Part shown: in pieces, positions 9,448 to 19,074 of the stretch | How positions within the stretch are numbered: position 1 is the stretch's first letter | Layout: the number at the start of each line of letters is the position of its first letter | From: Methylobacterium tarhaniae | GTDB lineage: Bacteria > Pseudomonadota > Alphaproteobacteria > Rhizobiales > Beijerinckiaceae | Direction: 5' to 3' | Assembly (NCBI RefSeq): GCF_001043955.1 | Contig: NZ_LABZ01000054.1 | Location: 1-64,000 of the forward strand | DNA length: 64,000 nucleotides | Position numbers and translations under genes: made by a program | The notes under the pieces: model-generated | The model's database searches: none | What the model was told of the DNA's origin: nothing | Seen by the model: the letters and a program-made list of their open reading frames with translations, nothing else

Positions 9448-10446
9448 CTACCGGATCCCGAGCGAGGCGTCGTCGTTCGAGACGATCAGGATGCGCAGGT
9501 CGGCATCGGGCACGTAATCCTTCGCCTCCCACACGAAGGTGGTGGCGCCGGCCTTGCGCACGCCCTTGCGGCAGAAGCTCACGAGCGCGCCCGGGCTGCC
9601 CTTGTCCACCGTCAGGGTGAAGCGGCCGATGCGGCCGGCCCAGTTGCGCGCGGTCGTCACGATGTAGGGCACCTCGACCGCCCGGGTCAGGCCCTGACCC
9701 TTCATCGGCGAGGCGGCGATCAGGCGGCGCACCCCGGCGAGGCCGGCATCGTCGAGGCAGTAGCGGGCCCGGTAGGCGGGCGTCGCCGCCTCCTCGGCCG
9801 CGAGCAGGTGGTTGCCCTTCACGGGGGCGTAGGCGTGCGAGACGCGAAGCGCGCGGCCGGCCGGAAACGTCTGCTCCCAGTGGAACTTGGCCTCGCCGCG
9901 CCACAGGGCATCGGCACTCGCCGAAGGTTCGGTGAGGAGACCGGCTTTTACCAGTTCCTGCAGGGCCGGCGGCGCGAGGCGCTTGAGCGCGACGTCCAGG
10001 TCGCCGCGCCGCAGCGGGTTGAGCGGCAGGCCGTGGCGGGTGAGCAGTCCGGTCACCTCCCGCGTGCCGAGATAGGCCCGTTCCTCGAGATGCGGCGTCA
10101 CCGGCGCCCCGTCCACGGTCACCGTGAAGCCGACGAAGTTCGCCCGGTCCTCGAAGGGCAGGCCGAGGGCGCTGGTCGACAGTTCGGCCCCGTCGATGGG
10201 CGGGAGCGGGAAGGCGATCCGCAGGGTCTTGGGCGCGGCCGCGTCGTTGCGGAAGACGTAATCGACCGCGATGCGGTCGACGCCGATGCGCAGGTCCTCG
10301 CTGGCGAGCGTGATGTCCGGATCGCGCACCAGCACGAGGCCGCCGGCATCGAGGGCGGCGGCGCTGTCGTTGGCCTCGGCCGGAGCAGCCAGGGACGCCG
10401 CCATGGCACATGCGGCCAGGACCGCCCGAACTCCGCTGCCCGTCAT
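9448..10446 (-). CDS. DUF4424 exported protein
   Basis: This 332-residue protein has a Sec-type signal peptide (about residues 1-26, ending PAEA-N). Its mature N-terminus, NDSAAALDAGGLVLVRDPDI, is characteristic of DUF4424. The rest is a predicted beta-rich periplasmic domain with two late cysteines. Members are common in Rhizobiales and have no assigned function. The ATG at 10446 is preferred because it starts the signal peptide; the frame is open for 19 codons upstream. Confidence 0.8.
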   Translation of the reverse strand: MTGSGVRAVLAACAMAASLAAPAEANDSAAALDAGGLVLVRDPDITLASEDLRIGVDRIAVDYVFRNDAAAPKTLRIAFPLPPIDGAELSTSALGLPFEDRANFVGFTVTVDGAPVTPHLEERAYLGTREVTGLLTRHGLPLNPLRRGDLDVALKRLAPPALQELVKAGLLTEPSASADALWRGEAKFHWEQTFPAGRALRVSHAYAPVKGNHLLAAEEAATPAYRARYCLDDAGLAGVRRLIAASPMKGQGLTRAVEVPYIVTTARNWAGRIGRFTLTVDKGSPGALVSFCRKGVRKAGATTFVWEAKDYVPDADLRILIVSNDDASLGIR

Positions 10447-10745
10447 CGCCGTCCCCCGTTCCTTGCACGGCTCCGCCTGCGGCAGACCGCATCCTGCCCG
10501 CAATCGTCATACCATCGGCCTAAGATGCTGACGCATCAGGCCGTTGACCCATCTCGAATTTTCGATTTCAAGCCAAAAGCTTGGCGAAAATTCGAGAACG
10601 GAACCAAAGGTCGTTTTCAACGACCGTTGGTATCATACCAAGGTTGCCCGCAGGTCTCGCCTTTTGACGGCACGTCGCGGGATCCCCGCTTCCACACCGG
10701 AGAGGGGAGCCGAGACCTACTCTCGATATCTTGGACAAAACCAGA
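10447..10745. other. Intergenic region with several stem-loops
   Basis: No gene is seen in these 299 bases. Structures present are GGCCT-aa-GATGC with GCATC-AGGCC (10517-10542), GGTCGTT with AACGACC (10609-10625, TTC loop), and a decayed palindrome at 10684-10707 (CCCCGCTTCC, ACACC loop, GGAGAGGGG). The last resembles the repeat copies at 31966 and 23737. The region separates the 5' end of the DUF4424 gene from the 3' end of mtgA. Confidence 0.6.
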
Positions 10746-11546
10746 TTACGGCCGCACGCACTGGCTCAACCCCCCGATTCCCGCCGTCCGCCCCTGGATG
10801 CGTCCGGCCAGCGCCCGCAAGGCCCGGGTCGGCCGGCGCGGGTTGCGGGCGATCGGGTTCGGCAGGGCGGCGACCAGCAGCGCCGCCTCTCCCTTCGTGA
10901 GGTCGCGGGCGGACTTGCCGAACCAGTGCCGGGCGGCGGCCTCCGCGCCGAAGATCCCCTCCCCCCACTCGGCGACGTTGAGGTAGATCTCCATCGTCCG
11001 GCGCTTGCCCCAGACCACGTCGACCATCAGCGCCAGCGGGATCTCCAGGGCCTTGCGCAGGTAAGACCGGCCCGGCCACAGGAAGACGTTCTTCACCGTC
11101 TGCATCGTCACCGTCGAGGCGCCGCGGCTCGGGCCGTCCTCGTCGTCGACGACGCTCCACAGCGCGTCCCAATCGACGCCGCCATGCAGGCAGAAGCGCT
11201 GGTCCTCGGAGGCTACGACGCCCTGGACCAGGGCCGGGGCGATGGCCTCCAGCGGCACCACCTCCCGGCTCACCGGCTGGAGCGTGGCCCAGCGGCCGAG
11301 CATCAGGGTTGAGGGCGGGGTCAGCGCGCGATAGACGAGCGCCAGGATCAGGACGAGGGCGACCGCCATGACGGGCACGAGGAGCACGGCGCGCAACACC
11401 CGCCGCCCGCGGGCCCGGGCCGGCGGCGCCCCCGCCGGGACCAGCCCGCGCAGCGGTTGCGGCACGCGCTCATTGCGGTCCGCCGTGATGCGCGGCTCCT
11501 GAATTCGACCCTCCTCTCGGCGTGCCCGTCGATACGAGGCCACCAT
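10746..11546 (-). CDS. mtgA: Monofunctional biosynthetic peptidoglycan transglycosylase
   Basis: This 266-residue protein has a cytoplasmic basic N-terminus, one membrane anchor (about residues 51-72) and a GT51 glycosyltransferase domain. Motifs are SEDQRFCLHGGVDW with catalytic Glu114, RGASTVTMQT (141-150) and KRRTMEIYLNVAEWG with Glu186/187. The family polymerises lipid II glycan strands at the outer face of the inner membrane. The ATG at 11546 is chosen; a later start is possible because the first 40 residues are poorly constrained. It is divergent from ispA. Confidence 0.9.
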   Translation of the reverse strand: MVASYRRARREEGRIQEPRITADRNERVPQPLRGLVPAGAPPARARGRRVLRAVLLVPVMAVALVLILALVYRALTPPSTLMLGRWATLQPVSREVVPLEAIAPALVQGVVASEDQRFCLHGGVDWDALWSVVDDEDGPSRGASTVTMQTVKNVFLWPGRSYLRKALEIPLALMVDVVWGKRRTMEIYLNVAEWGEGIFGAEAAARHWFGKSARDLTKGEAALLVAALPNPIARNPRRPTRALRALAGRIQGRTAGIGGLSQCVRP

Positions 11547-11601
11547 GACGTCAACGCGGGCCCCGCAGGACACGACGCCGGGCCGTCCCCAGGAAAATAC
11601 G

Positions 11602-12543
11602 ATGGCCGGCACCACAGGATACCCGCAGGCAGGCGATTTCACGGCGCGGCTCTCGGCCGTCGCCAAGAGCGTCGAAGGCTTTCTCGCCGAGCGTCTCGGC
11701 GACGCGGTGCAGCCCGGCGAGATCGCCCGGCCGCCCCGGCTGATGGAGGCGATGCGCCATGCCGTGCTCAACGGCGGCAAGCGCCTGCGCCCGTTCCTCG
11801 CCATCGAGACCGCCCGGATGCTCGGCGGACCCTTCGAGGGCGCCATGGCGGCCGGCGCCGGCGTCGAACTGGTTCATTGCTACTCGCTGGTCCATGACGA
11901 CCTGCCGGCGATGGACGACGACGACCTGCGCCGCGGCCAGCCGACGGTGCACAAGAAGTACGACGAGGCCACCGCGATCCTGGTCGGCGACGCCCTCCAG
12001 ACCCTCGCCTTCGAGATCGTGGCCGATCCGGCCTGGCAGGCCGACCCGCTGATCCGGTCCGAGCTGGTGCTCGGCCTCGCCCGGGCGTCGGGCCTCGGCG
12101 GCATGGTCGGCGGCCAGCTCCTCGACCTCGGGGCGGAGGGGCGCTTCGGCCCGGCCAACCTCGACGTCGATGCCACGCTCCAGCTCCAGGCGATGAAGAC
12201 CGGCGCCCTCCTGGCCTTCTCGGTCGATGCCGGAGCGCTGGTCGGCGGCGCGACTCCGGAGGAGCGCCGCGCCCTCCTGGCCTATGGCCGGGCGCTGGGC
12301 CAGGCCTTCCAGGTCGCCGACGACATCCTCGACCGCGAGGCCTCCTCGGAGGCGATGGGCAAGCGCACCGGCAAGGACAAGGAGGCCGGCAAGGCCACCC
12401 TCGTCGACCGCCTCGGCCTCGACGGCGCCCGCGCCGAATGCGAGCGCCTGGTGGGCGAGTGCGAGAACGCCCTGAAGCCCTGGGGCGAGGCCGCCGCGAC
12501 GCTCTGCGAGGCCGCCCGCTTCACCGTCGCGCGCAAGTCCTGA
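11602..12543 (+). CDS. ispA: Polyprenyl diphosphate synthase, probably farnesyl diphosphate synthase
   Basis: This 313-residue class I prenyltransferase has LNGGKRLRP (57-65), the first Asp-rich motif D99-DLPAM-D105 with the bacterial two-residue insertion, GGQLLDL (170-176) and the second Asp-rich motif D240-DIL-D244. It condenses IPP with allylic diphosphates in isoprenoid synthesis, feeding quinones, carotenoids and hopanoids. The [21 protein letters not shown] region is close to E. coli IspA; a GGPP product cannot be excluded from sequence alone. The ATG at 11602 follows AGGAAA. ispH of the same precursor pathway lies far downstream at the window end. Confidence 0.88.
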   Translation: MAGTTGYPQAGDFTARLSAVAKSVEGFLAERLGDAVQPGEIARPPRLMEAMRHAVLNGGKRLRPFLAIETARMLGGPFEGAMAAGAGVELVHCYSLVHDDLPAMDDDDLRRGQPTVHKKYDEATAILVGDALQTLAFEIVADPAWQADPLIRSELVLGLARASGLGGMVGGQLLDLGAEGRFGPANLDVDATLQLQAMKTGALLAFSVDAGALVGGATPEERRALLAYGRALGQAFQVADDILDREASSEAMGKRTGKDKEAGKATLVDRLGLDGARAECERLVGECENALKPWGEAAATLCEAARFTVARKS

Positions 12544-12603
12544 TCCGGGGGCTCCGCCCACGATCCGCTCTCCAGGGAGCGCATCGCAGACTTCGATGAT
12601 GAC

Positions 12604-12646
12604 GCCCTCTCCGGACGAACCGGTCACCGGCTCGTCCGGAGAGGGC
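12604..12646 (+). terminator. Large stem-loop between ispA and leuB
   Basis: GCCCTCTCCGGACGA (12604-12618) pairs perfectly over 15 bp with 12632-12646. The loop itself contains CCGGT-C-ACCGG, so a nested hairpin can form. No U tract follows. It is most simply the ispA terminator, but being 67 bases before leuB it would also form in a leuB leader. Confidence 0.6.
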
Positions 12647-12712
12647 CGTGGACCCCGGCAGAGGGATCTGCCCTCTGCCCACCCGGAATTTCCAGACCAG
12701 AAGAGTCACGCC

Positions 12713-13819
12713 ATGGCCACGTACAAGATCCTGCTCCTGCCCGGCGACGGCATCGGCCCCGAGGTGGCTGGGGAAGTCTCCAAGGTGCTGGCCTGGTTCA
12801 CCCGCGCCGGCATCGCCCGGTTCGAGACCGAGACCGACCTCGTCGGCGGGGCGGCGATCGACGCCCACGGCGTGCCCCTCTCGGAAGCCGCGATGGACCG
12901 GGCCAAGGCCGCCGACGCGGTTTTGTTCGGCGCCGTCGGCGGGCCGAAATGGGCCGGCGTGCCGTATGCCAAGCGCCCCGAGGCGGGCCTGTTGCGCCTG
13001 CGCAAGGATCTGGGCCTGTTCGCCAATCTCCGTCCGGCGATCTGCTACCCGGCTTTGGCCGACGCCTCGGCGCTCAAGCGCGAGCTGGTCGAAGGCCTCG
13101 ACATCGTCATCGTGCGCGAGCTGACCGGCGGCGTCTATTTCGGCGAGCCGAAGGAGATCGTGACTCTCGAGGACGGCCAGAAGCGCGCCGTCGATACGCA
13201 GATCTATACGACCGGCGAGATCGAGCGGATCGCGGCGGTCGCCTTCGACCTTGCCCGCAAGCGCCGCAACAAGGTCGCCTCGGCCGAGAAGCACAACGTG
13301 ATGAAGACCGGCGTGCTGTGGAAGGAGACGGTCACCCGGCTCCATGCCGAGCAGTACTCCGATGTCGGGCTGGAGCACGTTCTGGCCGATAACTGCGCCA
13401 TGCAGCTGGTGCGCAACCCCAAGCAGTACGACGTGCTGGTCACCGACAACCTGTTCGGCGACATCCTGTCGGACGTGGCCGCGATGCTGACCGGCTCGCT
13501 CGGGATGCTGCCCTCGGCCTCGCTGGGCGCGGTCGAGAACGGCACGCGCCGCGCCCTCTACGAGCCGGTCCACGGCTCGGCCCCCGATATCGCCGGCCAG
13601 AACCTCGCCAACCCGATCGCGATGATCGGCTCGCTGGCGATGGCGCTTCGCTACTCCTTCGGCCTGCTCGAAGCCGCCGACCAGCTCGAGAGCGCCATCA
13701 CCCGGACGCTCGCCGCCGGCACCCGCACCCGCGACATCGCGGCCCCGGGCGCCAACGCGGTCGGCACCACCGAGATGGGCGACGCGATCGTGCGCGAGCT
13801 GCAGGCTCAGGCGGGCTGA
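12713..13819 (+). CDS. leuB: 3-isopropylmalate dehydrogenase
   Basis: This 368-residue decarboxylating dehydrogenase oxidises 3-isopropylmalate with NAD in leucine synthesis. It has the N-terminal GDGIGPEV, the substrate-binding arginine region [15 protein letters not shown], the catalytic-loop [10 protein letters not shown], metal-binding [12 protein letters not shown] and NAD-binding [10 protein letters not shown]. Length is typical. The ATG at 12713 is preferred over upstream in-frame codons because those fall inside the hairpin region. The LOG-family gene follows 17 bases later. Confidence 0.96.
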   Translation: MATYKILLLPGDGIGPEVAGEVSKVLAWFTRAGIARFETETDLVGGAAIDAHGVPLSEAAMDRAKAADAVLFGAVGGPKWAGVPYAKRPEAGLLRLRKDLGLFANLRPAICYPALADASALKRELVEGLDIVIVRELTGGVYFGEPKEIVTLEDGQKRAVDTQIYTTGEIERIAAVAFDLARKRRNKVASAEKHNVMKTGVLWKETVTRLHAEQYSDVGLEHVLADNCAMQLVRNPKQYDVLVTDNLFGDILSDVAAMLTGSLGMLPSASLGAVENGTRRALYEPVHGSAPDIAGQNLANPIAMIGSLAMALRYSFGLLEAADQLESAITRTLAAGTRTRDIAAPGANAVGTTEMGDAIVRELQAQAG

Positions 13820-13836
13820 ACCGGGAAGGACGAACG

Positions 13837-14415
13837 ATGCGCCTGTGCGTGTTCTGCGGCTCCAGCGACGGCGCCCGCCCGCTCTACCGCGAGGCGGCGA
13901 CCGCCCTCGGGCGCTCCTTCGCAGAAAGCGGGATCGAGCTGGTCTATGGCGGCGGCAAGGTCGGGCTGATGGGGGCGGTCGCCGACGGCGTGCTCGCCGC
14001 CGGCGGCCGGGTGACCGGCATCATCCCGCAGGCCCTCGTCGAGAAGGAGACCGCGCATCTCGGCCTGACGGAGCTGCGCGTCGTCGCCTCGATGCACGAG
14101 CGCAAGGCCCTGATGGCCGACCTCGCCGACGGCTTCGTGGCGCTCCCGGGGGGCTTGGGCACCTTCGAGGAGATGTTCGAGGTCTGGACCTGGGCCCAGC
14201 TCGGCTACCACCGCAAGCCACTCGCCGTGTTCAACGCCGGCGGCTTCTTCGACGGGCTGCTGAGCTTCCTCGACTCCGTCGTCCAGGAAGGTTTCGTGCG
14301 CGAGCCGCACCGGGCGATGCTGATCGTCGGCACCGAGCCGGCCGACCTCGTGGCCCGCATCCGGGCCTACGAGCCGCCGCGGGTGATCAAGTGGGTGAAG
14401 GCGGAGGAGCGGTAA
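13837..14415 (+). CDS. LOG-family nucleoside 5'-monophosphate phosphoribohydrolase
   Basis: This 192-residue protein carries the hallmark PGGLGTFEE motif (104-112) and Arg89 in MHERK. It also has the nucleotide-fold CVFCGSS and [11 protein letters not shown] segments. The family releases the base from AMP or cytokinin ribotides. Bacterial members are often called TIGR00730 Rossmann-fold proteins and can produce free cytokinin; whether this one acts on cytokinin ribotides or on other purine monophosphates is open. It lies 17 bases after leuB and ends before a strong terminator. Confidence 0.88.
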   Translation: MRLCVFCGSSDGARPLYREAATALGRSFAESGIELVYGGGKVGLMGAVADGVLAAGGRVTGIIPQALVEKETAHLGLTELRVVASMHERKALMADLADGFVALPGGLGTFEEMFEVWTWAQLGYHRKPLAVFNAGGFFDGLLSFLDSVVQEGFVREPHRAMLIVGTEPADLVARIRAYEPPRVIKWVKAEER

Positions 14416-14462
14416 GGGGGTCTCCGCCCTCGCCCGCGAGCGACCTCGACTCCACAAACGAA

Positions 14463-14484
14463 ACGGGCCCCACTCGGGGCCCGT
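14463..14484. terminator. Stem-loop terminator between convergent genes
   Basis: ACGGGCCCC (14463-14471) pairs perfectly with GGGGCCCGT (14476-14484) around an ACTC loop. It lies between the LOG gene and the facing gene ending at 14510. Confidence 0.75.
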
Positions 14485-14509
14485 CGCACATCCAGCCGAT
14501 GCGGCCCGC

Positions 14510-14923
14510 TCAGTACCCGTAGCGCGCCCGCGACAGCGGCGAGGTCGGGTCGAGGTAGTCGATCGCCGACAGGTCGACCGTGACGGCGCTGCGCCGGGCG
14601 CCGATGAACGGGCCGTTGGTGATCGGGTCGGGCAGGATGCCGGCGCCGCCGAAGCGCTCGCGGTTGGCGATGTAGGGCGGCGAGTTCAGGTAGGAGGCGG
14701 CGATGAAGTGCGGGTTGGTGGCCGGGTTGCCGGTCGCACCCGAATTGGCCTCCACCACGTTGCCGGCATCGAGCCAGCTGCGCGGGCGCACGCGGATCGC
14801 GAGGCCCTGGCCGTCCCGGTAGCTGCGGATCACGTAGCTGTCCTGCGCCTGCGAGGCGGCGGTGCCGGCGCCCAGGGCCGCGAGGGAGAGAAGCCCGGTC
14901 AGGGCGAGAGTCTGGAAGCGCAT
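14510..14923 (-). CDS. Small secreted protein of unknown function
   Basis: This 137-residue protein starts with a clear signal peptide (residues 1-25, cleavage near ASQAQ-D). A soluble domain rich in Asn, Pro and aromatic residues follows, with no cysteines or known motif in the mature part. The ATG at 14923 begins the signal sequence; codons upstream in the same frame are not supported. It is probably periplasmic or extracellular, and function is unknown. Confidence 0.75.
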   Translation of the reverse strand: MRFQTLALTGLLSLAALGAGTAASQAQDSYVIRSYRDGQGLAIRVRPRSWLDAGNVVEANSGATGNPATNPHFIAASYLNSPPYIANRERFGGAGILPDPITNGPFIGARRSAVTVDLSAIDYLDPTSPLSRARYGY

Positions 14924-15020
14924 GACGCACCTTTGATGAACGTCGCCAGGGTAGCGCCGCACTCGTTAAGAAACGACGCCGTTGTGGAAAGAGACGTGCG
15001 AGCGCGGCCGAGGTTCCCGT

Positions 15021-15932
15021 TCACGGCGAAGCTGGTCGCGAATGCCGCACTCTCGCCGCATTCTTCCGAACCGGCTTGCGGGGCGCGGACAGGGCCGCGG
15101 TGGTGACCGGCTCCTCGGGCGGGCAGGACGCCGCCCTCGGCTCGGCCAGCATCGCGACGACCGCCGGGGAGAGCCCGGCCCCCGGCAGGGCGGCGAGGCG
15201 CTCGACCGTGCAGGCCACCGCCTGCGGCTCGGGCAGCTGGCCCAGAGGGGCGCAGAGCCAGCCTTCGATCCGCAAGGCCGCGCCGAGGCGGAACGCCGTG
15301 CAGGCGCGCCGGCCCTCCGCGTCGGCGAGCGTCGCGTCGACGGTGTCGAGGGCCCCGAACCGCGTCGCCAGCTGCCCGCGCTCGCCGGTGCGGACCACCG
15401 CGAGGCCGCCGGCCTCCGCGGCCCGGCGGGCGAGGGTGACGAACAGGCTCCCCTCCCCTTCCGGCTCCGCGGCTTCGATGGCGATCAGGCGCAGGAACGG
15501 CGCCTCCTGGACCGGGAAGGTGCCGGCGGCCAGCGTGTCCTCCCGCAGGCCGGCTTGCGTCCGGGCGCTGCCGGTCGCCTCGCCGAGGCGGTAGCGATCG
15601 GCCGCGACCTCGCTCCAGGCGGGCGGCGCCACCGCGGGGGCGGCGTAGCGCGGCACGAAGGCCGCCTGATCGGCGACCGGCGGGTCGGCCAGGCGCCGCT
15701 CGCTGGCGAGCACGCTGAGCAGCGCGATCACCGCCGCCGCCGCGACGGTGCGGCGGGCGCTGCGCCAGGGCCGCGACGGGCGGGGCGCCGCGCGGGGCAG
15801 CGGCCGCGGCAGCAGCGGCTCGACCGGGCCGATATCCTGCGAAAGGGCCAGGTCCTCGGCAAGCGTGTCCTTGGCAAGTGCCTGTCCCGCCCGCGCCAGG
15901 GCGGCGTCGTCGAAGTCCGGCCTCTGCCGCAC
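15021..15932 (-). CDS. Single-pass membrane protein of unknown function
   Basis: This 303-residue protein has a cytoplasmic N-terminus of about 60 residues, one hydrophobic segment (about residues 62-76) and a long Ala-rich periplasmic domain containing a few cysteines. The C-terminal tail is basic. It starts at GTG 15932, supported by AAGGAGCG eight bases upstream; no better ATG exists in frame. No domain recognised. Confidence 0.7.
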   Translation of the reverse strand: MRQRPDFDDAALARAGQALAKDTLAEDLALSQDIGPVEPLLPRPLPRAAPRPSRPWRSARRTVAAAAVIALLSVLASERRLADPPVADQAAFVPRYAAPAVAPPAWSEVAADRYRLGEATGSARTQAGLREDTLAAGTFPVQEAPFLRLIAIEAAEPEGEGSLFVTLARRAAEAGGLAVVRTGERGQLATRFGALDTVDATLADAEGRRACTAFRLGAALRIEGWLCAPLGQLPEPQAVACTVERLAALPGAGLSPAVVAMLAEPRAASCPPEEPVTTAALSAPRKPVRKNAARVRHSRPASP

Positions 15933-16360
15933 GGGATCGCTCCTTCACGGTTGCACGTGGTCGCGAACCCAGGATCCCTTCGCATTTTAGCGATTCCGTT
16001 GACCGGCCCCGACTTGTCCCCGGCCGGCCGACCGCAGAGTCAACGAAACCCTAACGGGTGACGGGAGGCGGAATCTGGTGCCGACGATCGGTCCCGGCCC
16101 TTGACAGGCAGGTGCGTTCGGGCTGTTGCTTCCCGCGCTCGCGCACCCCATCTCGGGTGTCGCCTTTTCCGAGGACTGACCGCGCCATGCGGCCTGTGTC
16201 GACCACGACGAAACGCAAAGCCACGACGGCGATTACCGCCGCCGGCTGAAGCCTCGCGTCGTCCTCGGATCCCTCCCCGTCCGTGGCGGACGGAGGCCGG
16301 GCTCCACGAGCCCGCCTGAGATCGTCCGGGGAGGAGCAAGTCCGAACTGGAGCGATTGAG
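15933..16360. promoter_or_regulatory. Divergent promoter region upstream of asd
   Basis: This 428-base gap holds no gene I can support. A perfect TTGACA -35 box (16101-16106) lies on the asd strand, but its -10 partner is weak (TGTTGC near 16124-16129). A stem CCGTCCG/CGGACGG (16277-16293, TGG loop) lies in the asd leader. The asd ribosome binding site is GGAG at 16349. Confidence 0.45.
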
Positions 16361-17395
16361 ATGGGTTACAAGGTTGCCGTCGTCGGAGCCACCGGCAATG
16401 TGGGCCGCGAGATGCTCGACATCCTGGCCGAGCGCGCCTTCCCGGCCGACACCGTGGTAGCGCTCGCCTCCCGCCGCAGCCTCGGGCAAGAGGTGTCCTT
16501 CGGCGACAAGACGCTGAAGGTCCAGGCCCTCGACCAGTACGACTTCTCCGGCACCGACATCTGCCTGATGTCGGCCGGCGGCGAGACCTCGAAGGAGTGG
16601 TCGCCCCGCATCGGCCAGCAGGGCTGCGTGGTCATCGATAACTCGTCGGCCTTCCGCTACGATTCCGACGTGCCCTTGATCGTGCCGGAGGTGAATGCCG
16701 ACGCCGTCGTGGGCTTCACCAAGAAGAACATCATCGCCAACCCGAACTGCTCGACCGCGCAGCTCGTCGTGGCCTTGAAGCCCCTGCACGAGGCCGCCAC
16801 CATCAAGCGCGTCGTCGTCGCGACCTACCAGTCGGTCTCCGGCGCCGGCAAGGACGCCATGGACGAGCTGTTCAACCAGACCCGCGCGGTGTTCACCGCC
16901 GGCGAGGTCAAGGTGCAGAAGTTTCCTAAGCGCATTGCCTTCAACGTCATCCCGCACATCGACGTCTTCATGGAGGACGGCTCCACCAAGGAAGAGTGGA
17001 AGATGGTGGCCGAGACGAAGAAGATGCTCGACCCCAAGATCAAGCTGACCGCGACCTGCGTGCGCGTGCCGGTGTTCATCGGCCACTCGGAGGCGGTGAA
17101 CGTCGAGTTCGAGCGCCCGCTCTCGGCGGAGGAGGCGACCCAGATCCTGCGCTCGGCGCCCGGCATCCTGGTCGACGACAAGCGCGAGCCCGGCGGCTAC
17201 ATCACCCCCCACGAGGCGGCGGGCGAGGACGCGACCTACATCTCGCGCATCCGCGAGGACATCACGGTGGAGAACGGCCTGTCGTTCTGGTGCGTGTCGG
17301 ACAACCTGCGCAAGGGCGCGGCGCTCAACACGGTCCAGATCGCCGAGGTGCTGGTCAACCGCAAGCTGATCTCCCCGAAGCAGAAGGCCGCCTGA
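16361..17395 (+). CDS. asd: Aspartate-semialdehyde dehydrogenase
   Basis: This 344-residue enzyme reduces aspartyl phosphate with NADPH to aspartate semialdehyde, the branch to lysine, threonine and methionine. It has the NADP-binding GATGNVG (9-15) and catalytic Cys130 in ANPNCSTAQ. It also has the substrate-binding QSVSGAGKD and the GHSEAVN region with the active-site His. Length fits the family. The ATG at 16361 follows GGAG by eight bases. Confidence 0.96.
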   Translation: MGYKVAVVGATGNVGREMLDILAERAFPADTVVALASRRSLGQEVSFGDKTLKVQALDQYDFSGTDICLMSAGGETSKEWSPRIGQQGCVVIDNSSAFRYDSDVPLIVPEVNADAVVGFTKKNIIANPNCSTAQLVVALKPLHEAATIKRVVVATYQSVSGAGKDAMDELFNQTRAVFTAGEVKVQKFPKRIAFNVIPHIDVFMEDGSTKEEWKMVAETKKMLDPKIKLTATCVRVPVFIGHSEAVNVEFERPLSAEEATQILRSAPGILVDDKREPGGYITPHEAAGEDATYISRIREDITVENGLSFWCVSDNLRKGAALNTVQIAEVLVNRKLISPKQKAA

Positions 17396-17411
17396 GCGCC
17401 GGCGATGTGAA

Positions 17412-17473
17412 ACGGGATCGAATCCCGTAGGATCGCGAACCATGCCCGGCCCGCCTCCCGTCCGAGGCGGGCC
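17412..17473 (+). terminator. Terminator stems after asd
   Basis: Two hairpins follow the asd stop. ACGGGAT/ATCCCGT (17412-17428, CGA loop) is followed by the stronger GGCCCGCCT/AGGCGGGCC (17448-17473, loop CCCGTCCG). They separate asd from the aldehyde dehydrogenase gene. Confidence 0.65.
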
Positions 17474-17502
17474 GTGCTTCGTCGAAAGCGGAGATTGCGC
17501 CC

Positions 17503-19032
17503 ATGGCCCCGACCGTCCTGTCCGTCCGCGACGACACCCTGGCGGTGCTGGAGCGCCTCGGCGTTCCGGCCTCGGCCTTCGCGGAGGGTGGGCTCCCGGC
17601 GCGCTCGCCGATCGACGGCGGGGTGGTGGCGGAGCTGGGCGAGACCGGCCGGGACGAGGCCGAGGCGATCGTCGCGAAAGCCGCCCAGGCCTTCCTGGCC
17701 TGGCGCCGGGTGCCCGGCCCGCGCCGGGGCGAGCTGGTGCGGCTCTTGGGCGAGGAGCTGCGCGCCCACAAGGACGATCTCGGCCGCCTCGTGACACTCG
17801 AGGCCGGCAAGATCCTCTCGGAGGGCCTCGGCGAGGTCCAGGAGATGATCGACATCTGCGACTTCGCCGTCGGCCTGTCGCGGCAATTGCACGGGCTCAC
17901 CATCGCCACCGAGCGGCCGGACCATCGCATGATGGAGGTCTGGCACCCGCTGGGCGTGTGTGGTGTCATCACGGCGTTCAACTTCCCCGTGGCGGTCTGG
18001 TCGTGGAACGCGGCGCTGGCGCTCGTCTGCGGCGATCCGGTCATCTGGAAGCCGTCGGAGAAGACCCCGCTCACCGCGCTCGCCGTCCATGCTCTCGCCA
18101 CGAAGGCGGTGAAGCGCTTCGGCGCGGAGGCGCCGGACGGCCTGCTCGGCCTGCTGATCGGCGGCCGGGACCTCGGCGAGCGGCTGGTCGAGGACGAGCG
18201 GGTTGCGCTCGTCTCCGCCACCGGCTCGACCGCGATGGGCCGGCAGGTGGCGCCGAAGCTCGCCGCCCGCTTCGCCCGGGCGATCCTGGAGCTCGGCGGC
18301 AACAACGCCGCCATCGTGGCGCCCTCCGCCGATCTCGACCTGGCTTTGCGCGCCATCGCCTTCGCGGCGATGGGCACCGCCGGCCAGCGCTGCACCACCC
18401 TGCGGCGCCTCTTCGTGCATGAGAGCGTCTACGACGCGCTCGTGCCGCGCCTGAAGGCCGCCTACGGCTCGGTGCGGATCGGCGATCCGCGCGACCCCGC
18501 CACCCTGATCGGCCCGCTGATCGACGTGGCGGCCGCCGACGGCATGGCCCGCGCCCTCGACGAGGCCCGGGCGATCGGCGGCACCGTCCATGGCGGCGAG
18601 CGCCTGCGCGACATCCGCGGCGAGGCGGCGGCCTATATCCGCCCGGCCCTCGTCGAGATGCCCGAGCAGGCCGGCCCGATGCGCCGCGAGACCTTCGCGC
18701 CGATCCTCTACGTGACCCGCTACTCCGATCTGGAGGAAGCGATCCACGCCCAGAACGCCGTGGCGGCCGGCCTGTCCTCGTCGATCTTCACCAAGGACCT
18801 GTCGGAGGCCGAGACCTTCCTGTCGGCCTCAGGCTCCGATTGCGGCATCGCCAACGTCAATATCGGCCCCTCGGGCGCCGAGATCGGCGGGGCTTTCGGC
18901 GGCGAGAAGGAGACCGGCGGCGGCCGCGAGGCCGGCTCGGATTCCTGGAAGGCCTACATGCGGCGCGCGACCAACACCATCAATTACGGCAAGACCCTGC
19001 CGCTGGCGCAGGGCGTGACGTTCGAGGTGTAG
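17503..19032 (+). CDS. amaB: L-aminoadipate-6-semialdehyde dehydrogenase type (ALDH7) aldehyde dehydrogenase
   Basis: This 509-residue aldehyde dehydrogenase has the ALDH7 (antiquitin) look. The active site is C297 in GTAGQRCTTLRR, with general base E263 in LELGG and oxyanion N160 in FNFP. A GSTAMGRQV cofactor loop is also present. ALDH7 members oxidise aminoadipate semialdehyde in lysine breakdown (AmaB/Pcd) and related aldehydes. Only its position after asd suggests a lysine link. The start ATG at 17503 matches the family N-terminus. It is convergent with the secreted protein at 19053. Confidence 0.82.
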   Translation: MAPTVLSVRDDTLAVLERLGVPASAFAEGGLPARSPIDGGVVAELGETGRDEAEAIVAKAAQAFLAWRRVPGPRRGELVRLLGEELRAHKDDLGRLVTLEAGKILSEGLGEVQEMIDICDFAVGLSRQLHGLTIATERPDHRMMEVWHPLGVCGVITAFNFPVAVWSWNAALALVCGDPVIWKPSEKTPLTALAVHALATKAVKRFGAEAPDGLLGLLIGGRDLGERLVEDERVALVSATGSTAMGRQVAPKLAARFARAILELGGNNAAIVAPSADLDLALRAIAFAAMGTAGQRCTTLRRLFVHESVYDALVPRLKAAYGSVRIGDPRDPATLIGPLIDVAAADGMARALDEARAIGGTVHGGERLRDIRGEAAAYIRPALVEMPEQAGPMRRETFAPILYVTRYSDLEEAIHAQNAVAAGLSSSIFTKDLSEAETFLSASGSDCGIANVNIGPSGAEIGGAFGGEKETGGGREAGSDSWKAYMRRATNTINYGKTLPLAQGVTFEV

Positions 19033-19043
19033 CGCGCCGGAGC

Positions 19044-19074
19044 GGCCGCCCCTCACCAGGACGAGAGGGCGGCC
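19044..19074. terminator. Bidirectional terminator overlapping a gene end
   Basis: GGCCGCCC (19044-19051) pairs with GGGCGGCC (19067-19074). The loop carries the stop and last codons of the minus-strand gene ending at 19053, while the stem starts 12 bases past the aldehyde dehydrogenase stop. The two genes therefore appear to share one terminator. Confidence 0.6.
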
